Below are positions 56,507 to 64,000 of a stretch of 64,000 bases of DNA, piece after piece. The translations under genes were made by a program, and so were the position numbers. Under the pieces are notes generated by a model that saw only the letters and a program-made list of their open reading frames with translations, made no database searches and was not told where the DNA came from. Position 1 is the stretch's first letter. Every line of letters begins with the position of its first letter. Location: the NCBI RefSeq assembly GCF_016195855.1, contig NZ_JACPYU010000020.1, positions 62,001 through 126,000 on the forward strand, given 5' to 3'. This DNA comes from Aquabacterium sp. Its GTDB lineage: Bacteria; Pseudomonadota; Gammaproteobacteria; Burkholderiales; Burkholderiaceae_C.

Positions 56507-57631
56507 TCAGCCCTGGCGGGCCAGCATGGCCCGAAAGCGCAGCAAGGCCAGCACCAGAAAAGCCCCGCCGATACCGGCCACCGCCAGCATCTGCGGCCAG
56601 ACGATGTCCACGCCGGCTGCGCGGTACAGGATGCCCTGGGCCAGGCGCACGTAATGGGTCGATGGCGACAGCAGCATCACGTTCTGCAGCCAGACGGGCA
56701 TGCTCTCGCTGGGCGTGCCCGAGCCCGAGAGCAGGTACATGATCACGAACACGGGCACCGACAACAGGCCGAACTGCGGCATGGACGAGGCCACCGTGGC
56801 CAGCAGGATGCCCAGCGCGGTCAAGGAGAACAGGTAGAGCCCGGTGCCTGTCAGGAACAAGGTCAGCGAACCACTGACCGGCACTTTCAGGATGCCCTGC
56901 ACGATCAGCAGCATGGACATGCCCACCGCCAACAGGATCAGGAAGCCATTGGCCACGATCTTGGCCACGGCGATTTCGCTGGGCCGCACCGGCATGACGA
57001 GCAAATGCTCGATGGTGCCGCGCTCACGTTCGCGGATCACGGCCGCACCCACCAACACCACCGACAGCACCGTCACGTTGTTGATGACCTGCATGATCGA
57101 GGTGAACCAGCTCGTGGTGCTGTTGGGGTTGAACATCACGTGCACCACCGAGCGTGTGGGCAGCATGGAGTCGAAGTTCTTGACGCGCAGGTAGTCCAGC
57201 GTTTCACGCAGGATGATCTCGCTCACATAGGCCATGCCCAGGCCCCCTTGCGCCATGGCCGTGGCGTCCACAGCCACCTGCACGCTGGGCGAGCGCATGC
57301 CCTGCACGTCAGCCTCGAAGTGCTCGGGGATGTAGAGCACGAACATCAGCCGGCCTTCGTCCATCGCCACCTGGGCCTCTTCGGCGCTCATCTCGACCGG
57401 GGGTTTGAACATGGGTGGGCGCAAGGCATCGCGCAAGCGCATGGACAAGCCGGTGCGGTCTGCGTCCACGATGCCGATGTCGACGTTGCTCACGTCGCTC
57501 TTGGCGCCGGTGGCCACCACATAGACCGCCACCGTGAAGGACACCAGGATGGCGCCCATCATGGTCCGGTCACGCAGGGCGCAACGCAACTCCTTGATGC
57601 TCAGGTGCAGCACATTGATCAACCAGATCAT
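56507..57631 (-). CDS. ABC-2 type permease (YhhJ-like)
   Basis: A 374-residue ABC-2 membrane protein: one N-terminal helix, a large periplasmic domain (about 50-175), then five helices with IRERERGTIEHLLVMPVRPSEI, the ABC-2 signature. Homologous gene order (HlyD, RbbA, YhhJ) occurs in E. coli. It is 3 bp after the rbbA-like gene. The transported substrate is unknown. Confidence 0.88.
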   Translation of the reverse strand: MIWLINVLHLSIKELRCALRDRTMMGAILVSFTVAVYVVATGAKSDVSNVDIGIVDADRTGLSMRLRDALRPPMFKPPVEMSAEEAQVAMDEGRLMFVLYIPEHFEADVQGMRSPSVQVAVDATAMAQGGLGMAYVSEIILRETLDYLRVKNFDSMLPTRSVVHVMFNPNSTTSWFTSIMQVINNVTVLSVVLVGAAVIRERERGTIEHLLVMPVRPSEIAVAKIVANGFLILLAVGMSMLLIVQGILKVPVSGSLTLFLTGTGLYLFSLTALGILLATVASSMPQFGLLSVPVFVIMYLLSGSGTPSESMPVWLQNVMLLSPSTHYVRLAQGILYRAAGVDIVWPQMLAVAGIGGAFLVLALLRFRAMLARQG

Positions 57632-57634
57632 GAT

Positions 57635-60376
57635 TCAGGCCTCCTGCTTGCTGACGAACAACCTGGCCAGCATCAGGTAGACCACGGCAAAACCCATCAT
57701 GGCCATGCATGCCGGCCCCAGCTGGGCCCATTGCAGGCCCCAGCCCTTGGTCATCACACCCAGGCTGACCCGCTGGAACCACGATGCGGGGAAGCCCACG
57801 GCGATCAGGTAGTTGCCCCCGACCAGGGTCGAGATGGGGGTCAGCAGGCCGGCGAAGTTGGTGGTCAGCACCACGCACAGGATGGCGGTGAGGAACTGCG
57901 CGGCCACCTGGGTCTGCACGAAAGCCGAGATCAGCAAGCCCAGACCGGTCACGGCAAAGGCATAGGTCAAGGCGCCCAGACTCAAGGCCAGCACGTTGCC
58001 GGTGATGGGGATGCCCAGGATCCAGACCAGCACCGGCAGCAGCACGGTGTAGCTCAACATGGTCAGCGCCACATAGGGCAACTGCTTGCCAACCAGGAAC
58101 TCGCCGATCGCACCGGGCGAGGCATACAGGTTGACGATGGTGCCCATCTCCTTTTCGCGGACCACACCCAGCGCGGTCAACATGGACGGGATCAGCGTCA
58201 GGGCCAGCATCAGCATGCTGGGCGCAAAGGCGTACTTGCTCAGGAAGCCTTGGTTGTAGGACATGCGCGGCTCGATGCGCACCGGCAACTCGCCCAGCTC
58301 CACCCCTGGTACCGAGCGGGCGAAGGCCAGTGCATGCTCCATGGCCACAGCCCGGGCACCGTTGGCGATGTTGGCGGCCCGCACCAGCGTCGCACCGTCC
58401 ACGAAGAAGGCCACCTCGGGTTGGCGACCGCCAATCAAGTCACGGCCAAAGCCGGGCGGAATGTCGATCACCATCCAGCATCGGGACGAGCGCATCTCCG
58501 AGTCGATCTGGCTGGGCTCGCTCAACTCCGATTGCGGCGCAAAGAAGGATGAGCCCGCAAAGTGCTCGACCAGGCGGCGGCTGTCCGTGGTCTGATCGCG
58601 GTCCAGCACCGAAAAGCGGATGCGGTCCACGTCGAAGCTCATGCCCCAGGTGCCGGCGCACAGCACGATCAGCGGGCCCAGCAAGGCAAACGACAGGCGG
58701 ATGGTGTCGTGGCGCAACTCCATGGCTTCGCGGCGCGCATAGGCCCACATGCGCGACAACCATGTCCGCCAGTTCACGGCGTGGGTGTGGTCCACCACGA
58801 TCGGAGGCGGGGCGTCGGCACTGGGCTCCTCTTGCGCACGGATCGGGTCCATGTGCTCGGCCTCGCTGTCGGCTTCCAGGTAGTCGATGAAGGCTTGCTC
58901 CAGGGTCTCGCAACCCTGGCGCTCGCACAGCTCGGTGGGTGAGCCCACGGCCAGCACGCGGCCATGGTGCATCAGCGAGATGCGGTCACAGCGCTGGGCC
59001 TCGTTCATGAAGTGGGTGGACACGAAGAGCGTGACGCCCTCCTCGCGCGACATGCGCACCATGTGGCGCCAGAACATGTCGCGTGCAGCCGGGTCCACGC
59101 CTGAGGTGGGCTCGTCCAGGATCAGCACCTCGGGCTTGTGCAGGCAGGCCGCGGCCAGTTGCAGGCGCTGGCGTATGCCCAGGGACAGGCTCGACGGCAA
59201 GGTCGACGCGTGCTCGCGCAACTCGAAGGTGTCCAGCGAATGCTCGATGGCTTCCTTGGCCACGGCCGGGTCCATGCGGTAGAGCCGCGCATGCAGCTCC
59301 AGGTTCTGGCGCACCGACAGCTCTTCGTACAGCGAGAACAACTGCGACATGTAGCCGATGTGCAGGCGTGTGCTCAGGTCGCTGGCGTCCACCGGTTCGC
59401 CCAGCATCTTGGCCGAGCCCTCGGTGATGTCCAGCAAGCCGGTGAGCATCTTCATGGTCGTGGTCTTGCCGCAACCGTTGGAGCCCAGGAAGCCAAAGAT
59501 TTCGCCACGCGGGATGCAAAAGCTCACATCGCGTGCAGCCACGAAGTCGCCAAAGCGGCGGGTCAGGCCCTCGGCCTCCATCGCTGGCGGCCCGTCGTGA
59601 TGCGGCAGGGGCGGGATCACCAGGGGCGTGGCATCCCCCTTGCGGGAGAGCTTCACATAGGCCTCTTCCAGCGAGGCCGACCGGGTCTCTTCCAGTACCT
59701 CGACGGTGGGCGCGCACACCAGCACCCTGCCCTCGTCCATGGCCACCAGGTGTTCAAAGCGCTCGGCCTCTTCCATGTAGGCGGTGGCCACCAGCACGCT
59801 CATCTGCGGGCGCAGGGTGCGCAGGCTTTCCACCAGCGCCCAGAACTGGCGGCGCGACAGGGGGTCCACGCCGGTGGTGGGCTCGTCCAGCACCAACAGG
59901 TCCGGGTTGTGAACCAGGGCGCAGCACAGCGAGACCTTCTGCTTCATGCCGCCAGACAGCTTGCCCGCGGGACGATCAGGGAAAGGGCCCAGGCCCGTGG
60001 CCTGCATCAGCGAGCGGATGCGGGCGTCGCGCTCGGCTGCAGGCACACCGAACAGGCGCGCCGAAAAGTCGATGTTGTCGTAGACGGACAGCGAGCGGTA
60101 CAGATTGCGCCCCAGCCCTTGGGGCATGAAGGCCACCCGCGGCGCCAGCGCTTGCCGGAAGGCGCGGTCCTTGATGTCGCCACCCAGCACCTGCATGCGC
60201 CCGGTCTGGGTTTTCTTGATGCCCGAGATCAGGCTGAGCAAGGTGGACTTGCCCACCCCGTCCGGCCCCACCAGGCCAATGGTGCGCCCGGCGGGCAAGG
60301 TCAGGTCGATGTTGTCCAGTGCCTGTTGCGCGCCATAGCGATGCGACAGGCCTTCGATGACGACGGCGTGTTCCAT
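57635..60376 (-). CDS. rbbA: RbbA-type double ATPase fused to an ABC-2 permease
   Basis: A 913-residue protein with two nucleotide-binding domains, Walker A GPDGVGKST (about 37-45) and GSNGCGKTT (about 300-308), each with a signature (LSGGMKQK; LSLGIRQRL) and Walker B (LLVLDEP; VLILDEP). A C-terminal ABC-2 permease (from about 550) follows. The second signature is degenerate (SLGIRQ). Length and architecture match E. coli RbbA, named ribosome-associated ATPase, but the operon context suggests export. Confidence 0.9.
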   Translation of the reverse strand: MEHAVVIEGLSHRYGAQQALDNIDLTLPAGRTIGLVGPDGVGKSTLLSLISGIKKTQTGRMQVLGGDIKDRAFRQALAPRVAFMPQGLGRNLYRSLSVYDNIDFSARLFGVPAAERDARIRSLMQATGLGPFPDRPAGKLSGGMKQKVSLCCALVHNPDLLVLDEPTTGVDPLSRRQFWALVESLRTLRPQMSVLVATAYMEEAERFEHLVAMDEGRVLVCAPTVEVLEETRSASLEEAYVKLSRKGDATPLVIPPLPHHDGPPAMEAEGLTRRFGDFVAARDVSFCIPRGEIFGFLGSNGCGKTTTMKMLTGLLDITEGSAKMLGEPVDASDLSTRLHIGYMSQLFSLYEELSVRQNLELHARLYRMDPAVAKEAIEHSLDTFELREHASTLPSSLSLGIRQRLQLAAACLHKPEVLILDEPTSGVDPAARDMFWRHMVRMSREEGVTLFVSTHFMNEAQRCDRISLMHHGRVLAVGSPTELCERQGCETLEQAFIDYLEADSEAEHMDPIRAQEEPSADAPPPIVVDHTHAVNWRTWLSRMWAYARREAMELRHDTIRLSFALLGPLIVLCAGTWGMSFDVDRIRFSVLDRDQTTDSRRLVEHFAGSSFFAPQSELSEPSQIDSEMRSSRCWMVIDIPPGFGRDLIGGRQPEVAFFVDGATLVRAANIANGARAVAMEHALAFARSVPGVELGELPVRIEPRMSYNQGFLSKYAFAPSMLMLALTLIPSMLTALGVVREKEMGTIVNLYASPGAIGEFLVGKQLPYVALTMLSYTVLLPVLVWILGIPITGNVLALSLGALTYAFAVTGLGLLISAFVQTQVAAQFLTAILCVVLTTNFAGLLTPISTLVGGNYLIAVGFPASWFQRVSLGVMTKGWGLQWAQLGPACMAMMGFAVVYLMLARLFVSKQEA

Positions 60377-60388
60377 GTGCTTCCCCGA

Positions 60389-61390
60389 TCAGTTGGGGAA
60401 GGAGCCAGGCAATCCAGGTGATGAGGGTTGTTGCGGCCAGCTGTTCTCAGGGCTGCGTACGCGCACAAAGCCATTGCCCGTGAGCCCTGCCTTGAGCAGG
60501 CCTGCATTGGCCACGGCCACGTCTTCAGCCAGGCTGAGCTTGACGCGGTAGGTCAGCTTCTCGCGCTCGCTGGGGGTCTCCACATGCTTGGGTGTGAACT
60601 GGGCCTCGGCCGCCACGAAGGAGACCTTGGCGGGCAGCGGCATCTGGGGCGCGGCATCCAGCACGATGCGGGCCTCGTCACCCACGCGCAACTGCCCGGC
60701 CACCTTGGTGGGCAGGAAGATGGTCATGTGCACATGGGCCGTGTCCAAAAGAGTTGCCACGCGGCCCCCGGCAGGTATGACCGAGCTGGGCTCAACCACA
60801 CGGTACTCGATGCGACCGGCGACCGGTGCGCGCAAGGTGTGGTCTGCGATGGCGATCTTCAGGCGCTTGATACCTGCATCCGCCTCGTCCCGCGCCGCCG
60901 ACGCTTCGCCGACAGCCGCAGTGGCAATGTTCACGCCAGTCTGCTCACCATCACGCTGAGCCTGCCGACGCTTGACTTCCGAGTCCGACACCAGCACCTG
61001 CTTGCGCAGGTCCATGGCGTTGCTGAACTCCATCTGGGCCACATTGGCCTGGATGCGGTGCACCTGCGTTTCACCCTGTGCACGCGCCATGGCCTGCACG
61101 GCGCGCTGGCGCATGGCCTGCACCCCCACCAGTTGGGCCTCCAGATCGCTGGTGTCCATCTTGGCGATCACGTCGCCCGACTTGACCATGTCGCCTTCCT
61201 GCACCGGCACTTCCAGCACGCGGCCCGGGAACTTGGTGGCGATCTCGATGCGCGCCACCTCGATGCGGCCATTGGCCTTGATCACGTCATCGGCGGCACC
61301 CGTGGGTTTGAACGCCGTCCAGGTGCCCCATGCGGCCGAGATGGTCAGGGCGGACACCAAAGAACCCATTGCAAAGCTGCGGTAAATCAC
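60389..61390 (-). CDS. HlyD-family membrane fusion protein
   Basis: A 333-residue periplasmic adaptor: N-terminal membrane anchor, biotinyl-lipoyl half-motifs (EVPVQEGDMVKSGDVIAKMD; TLRAPVAGRIEYRVVEPS), and a coiled-coil hairpin (about 80-170). GTG 61390 was chosen because AAGGAG lies 6 bp upstream; a TTG at 61405 overlaps the ribosome site. It is first of the four-gene efflux operon and diverges from the MalT-type regulator. Confidence 0.87.
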   Translation of the reverse strand: MIYRSFAMGSLVSALTISAAWGTWTAFKPTGAADDVIKANGRIEVARIEIATKFPGRVLEVPVQEGDMVKSGDVIAKMDTSDLEAQLVGVQAMRQRAVQAMARAQGETQVHRIQANVAQMEFSNAMDLRKQVLVSDSEVKRRQAQRDGEQTGVNIATAAVGEASAARDEADAGIKRLKIAIADHTLRAPVAGRIEYRVVEPSSVIPAGGRVATLLDTAHVHMTIFLPTKVAGQLRVGDEARIVLDAAPQMPLPAKVSFVAAEAQFTPKHVETPSEREKLTYRVKLSLAEDVAVANAGLLKAGLTGNGFVRVRSPENSWPQQPSSPGLPGSFPN

Positions 61391-61541
61391 GACTGACTCC
61401 TTCAAATGCCGATTGGATCAAGGTGTCTGCGCGCGTTCTTGTTCATGCTGTCTCCTAAATAGCCCAGGTCTTTTGTCTGGTATCGAGTCTGGCAAGAGCC
61501 GCCCTGGTTTGGCCCCTAGCAAAAGTTAGGTTTTGAACGAG

Positions 61542-64000
61542 ATGAACGACACCTTGTCGCCGCCGCATCCCACCAGTACGCACGCCATTCCCGATGGCCG
61601 GCTGCGACCGCTGCTGGGTGCCAGCACGCCCATGGCGCGCCCTCGTCTGGCTTTGCCTGAATCCGTCCGGCAAGGCCCATGCACCGTGGTCAGCGTGGTG
61701 GCGCCGGCTGGTCATGGCAAGACCACACTCATGGCGCAATGGATGACGGAGTTGCGCCAGAAGGCTTGCGCCTGCGCCTGGCTCACGCTGGACGACAGCG
61801 ACAACGACCCTGCCCGCTTCCTGCGCCATCTCATTGCGGCACTGCAACGCAGCGGCATCCACGCGGGTGACGCCACACTGGCCCACCTGTCGGACACGCT
61901 CGCTTCGCAATTTCGCAGCGTGACCGAATCCCTCTCCGTCGATCTGGCCAGCTCGCCACAACGTTTGATGTTGATGCTCGACGACGTCCACGTCCTGCAT
62001 GAAGAAACCGTGCTGGACATCGTGGACTGGCTGCTGCACTACGCACCCAGCCACATCCAGATCACGCTGGGCTCGCGCGACGAACTACCCTGGCGGCTGG
62101 GCTCACTGCGCGTGCGTGGCCTGCTGCACGAAGTGGACCACCGGCAACTGCAGTTCACGGAACAAGAGGCCCGAAGCCTGTGCGACCAGCACGTGCACCT
62201 GAGTGAGGAAGACCTCCACCTGCTGCTGCATCGCACGGACGGCAACCCCACGGCGCTGGAGTTGGCCTGCGTGGTCTTGAAGGGCCACGTTTCTGATGCG
62301 AATCAAGTTTCCAGGCTGATCGAACAATTCATCAACAGCGACCAGCAGGCCATCCCCTATCTGTGCGAGCACCTGCTCCAGCATCAGGCGCCCACCTGGC
62401 GCAAGCTGGTCATGAGCCTGTCCATGCTCACGCGCTTCGACACCGAACTGGCGCGCGAGGTATCAGCCCAGCATGACAGCGGCCATCTGCTGACGCACCT
62501 GCAAGGCATCCGCGCCTTCCTCATCCCCACCGATGGCAGTGGCCTCAGCTGCCGGCTCCACGAACTGCCCCGCGCCTGCTTCAAAGCCCATTTCCTGGCC
62601 CAGGCCCCGCAAGACGCCCGCGAGGTTCTGATCAAAGCCGCGCAGTGGAGCTGGCGCACAGGCGCCACCGAAGAGGCCATGAGTTACGCGCTGGAGGCCC
62701 AGGCCTGGGAGCTGGCCACCCCCTGGCTGGCCAGCTGCATGCAGGACATCGCGCAAAAGCGGGGCGAGTTGCAACTGGCCCTGCAGTGGATGAACAGCAT
62801 CCCCGCCGAGTGGCTGGACCGCTTCCCGCAGATCCGCATCGACTACGCCTTCGCCCTGTCCTTCTTCCCGCAAAAGCCCGAAGTGGCCACGCAGTTGCGC
62901 GCCCTTCAGGCCATCCGCCAACGGCTGGCACAAAGCCCACAGCCCGACCTGCGCACCATCGACCAGATCGACTGCGCCATGGCCTTTCAGCGCGTGCTCT
63001 CACTGGGCCTGACCGATCAAGGCCACCCCGCCCGTCATGCCGCCAAGGAGTGGCTCGCCCGCTGGCCCCATGCCCCGGCCTTGCAACGCGGCATCGTCGG
63101 CAACGTGCTGTGCTTTGGCTACAAGACCACCGGCGAGCTGGATGAAGGCCTGCAGATGGCGCAGGTGGCCCGCCACTGGCTGGAGCAGGATCACGCCTGG
63201 TATGGCCTGGCCTGGAACGCCTCGCTGGAGGCCGTGCTGCAGCTCAAGCGCGGCCACTACCTGCAGGCCAGAAGCGCCTGCCTGCGGGGCCTGCAAGTCA
63301 TCGACCAGCACCTGGGTGGCCACCGCACCCATGCCAGCGTGCACCACGTGCTGCTGGCCGCACTCGATTACGAAGCCGATGACCTGGGCAGCGCCCAGCG
63401 CCACATGGACCACTCGCTCGACAGCCTTGCGCAATACGGCGGTGCAGACATCCTGATCGTGGGCTGGCTCACACGCGCACGGCTGCGCTTTGCGCAACAC
63501 GATGTGGAAGGTGGCCTGAACGTGCTGCATGAAGGGCGCACCCTGGCCTTGCGCCGCGGCCTGCCCCGCGTGCTCCTGTCGCTCGTGGCCGAGACCTGCG
63601 TGCAGCTGACCCGCGCGGGCCGGCACACGGAAGCCCGCACCCTGGCCCGCTCACAAGGGCTGGACAGCTTTCCGCATGAAGTGAGCGAACAAGCTGACAA
63701 CCCCTATCAGGACCTCCTGGGTGGCATCCAGGCAGACCGCGCCCAAAGGGTGGCCGCGCGCTTGCTGCTGCCAGTCAAACCGGCCCAGGTCATGCAGGAT
63801 CTGGTCAAGCCGATTGCCCGCTGTGCACAACGCGGCCTGATCCACCAGCAAATCGAGTTGCTGATCATCCAGGCCATGGCCGCACAAGCGGACCACCACA
63901 AAACCGAAGCACGGCAAGCGCTGAGCCAGGCACTGGAACTCGCCGCCGCCCACGAGCATGTGCGCGTCTTCAAAGACGATGAAACCGCCCTGCGCCCCCT
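61542..64000 (+). CDS. MalT/AlkS-type LuxR-family ATP-dependent regulator (3' end outside window)
   Basis: About 819 codons are visible before the window edge with no stop. The N-terminal NTPase has Walker A APAGHGKTT near residues 54-62, Walker B LMLMLDDVH near 142-150, and a later GSRDELPW sensor. A long helical TPR-like region follows. The expected C-terminal LuxR helix-turn-helix is beyond the window. AlkS, the alkane-responsive activator of alkB, has this architecture. It may control the divergent efflux operon, the alkB pair, or both. The 151-bp divergent gap contains CCTA-N8-TAGG near 61516 but no clear operator. Confidence 0.83.
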   Translation, partial: MNDTLSPPHPTSTHAIPDGRLRPLLGASTPMARPRLALPESVRQGPCTVVSVVAPAGHGKTTLMAQWMTELRQKACACAWLTLDDSDNDPARFLRHLIAALQRSGIHAGDATLAHLSDTLASQFRSVTESLSVDLASSPQRLMLMLDDVHVLHEETVLDIVDWLLHYAPSHIQITLGSRDELPWRLGSLRVRGLLHEVDHRQLQFTEQEARSLCDQHVHLSEEDLHLLLHRTDGNPTALELACVVLKGHVSDANQVSRLIEQFINSDQQAIPYLCEHLLQHQAPTWRKLVMSLSMLTRFDTELAREVSAQHDSGHLLTHLQGIRAFLIPTDGSGLSCRLHELPRACFKAHFLAQAPQDAREVLIKAAQWSWRTGATEEAMSYALEAQAWELATPWLASCMQDIAQKRGELQLALQWMNSIPAEWLDRFPQIRIDYAFALSFFPQKPEVATQLRALQAIRQRLAQSPQPDLRTIDQIDCAMAFQRVLSLGLTDQGHPARHAAKEWLARWPHAPALQRGIVGNVLCFGYKTTGELDEGLQMAQVARHWLEQDHAWYGLAWNASLEAVLQLKRGHYLQARSACLRGLQVIDQHLGGHRTHASVHHVLLAALDYEADDLGSAQRHMDHSLDSLAQYGGADILIVGWLTRARLRFAQHDVEGGLNVLHEGRTLALRRGLPRVLLSLVAETCVQLTRAGRHTEARTLARSQGLDSFPHEVSEQADNPYQDLLGGIQADRAQRVAARLLLPVKPAQVMQDLVKPIARCAQRGLIHQQIELLIIQAMAAQADHHKTEARQALSQALELAAAHEHVRVFKDDETALRP

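Overview
The window is GC-rich, densely packed chromosomal DNA from a betaproteobacterium, most likely Burkholderiales near Comamonadaceae or the Aquabacterium/Leptothrix/Rubrivivax group. I infer this from gene content and order (nirS-M-C-F-DL-G-H-J-N, narXL-K1K2-GHJI, norCBQ-D, ubiUVT), the PEP-CTERM protein and codon bias. I see no rRNA, tRNA, CRISPR array, insertion sequence or phage gene. Nearly all of it is an anaerobic nitrate-respiration island.

Layout: 1-4069 holds a clipped gene, a DUF2236 oxygenase-like gene, a hybrid sensor kinase and a DUF481 protein. 4390-13088 is the nirS operon: cd1 nitrite reductase, cytochromes NirM and NirC, and heme d1 genes nirF, a nirD-nirL fusion, nirG, nirH, nirJ and nirN; nirE is not here. 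13119-17892 holds hmp and a class III ribonucleotide reductase whose glycyl-radical tail is a separate 59-aa gene. 17905-22262 (minus strand) is a Dnr-like regulator, ubiU, ubiV, ubiT (oxygen-independent ubiquinone synthesis) and nnrS. 22513-26627 (plus strand) is a less familiar operon: DUF59 Fe-S factor, NnrS-like membrane protein, DGC zinc-binding protein, chemoreceptor and bacteriohemerythrin. 26612-32244 (minus) is norC-norB-norQ-polyferredoxin-norD, followed upstream by a second Dnr-like regulator and a beta-carbonic anhydrase. 33992-48448 (minus) is moaA, narX, narL, narK1, narK2, narG, narH, narJ, narI and a parvulin. 48586-64000 leaves denitrification: a hemerythrin-domain protein, a PEP-CTERM protein, a glycosyltransferase, an AlkB-type hydroxylase with a ferredoxin-reductase, an RbbA-type efflux operon and a clipped MalT/LuxR-type regulator.

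Functionally the window encodes nitrate to nitrite (Nar), nitrite to NO (NirS) and NO to N2O (NorBC). It also encodes nitrate/nitrite transport, NO detoxification (Hmp, NnrS, hemerythrins), anaerobic quinone and deoxynucleotide supply, and molybdenum cofactor synthesis (MoaA). N2O reductase (nos) genes are not in the window.

The most striking non-coding signal is a set of 14-16 bp Crp/Fnr-geometry palindromes in front of these units. They come in two flavours, TTGCG-type and TTGAA/TTGAT/TTGAC-type, and some are mixed. nrdD also has a tandem NrdR-box pair at exactly 32 bp spacing, and hmp has an NsrR-like palindrome.
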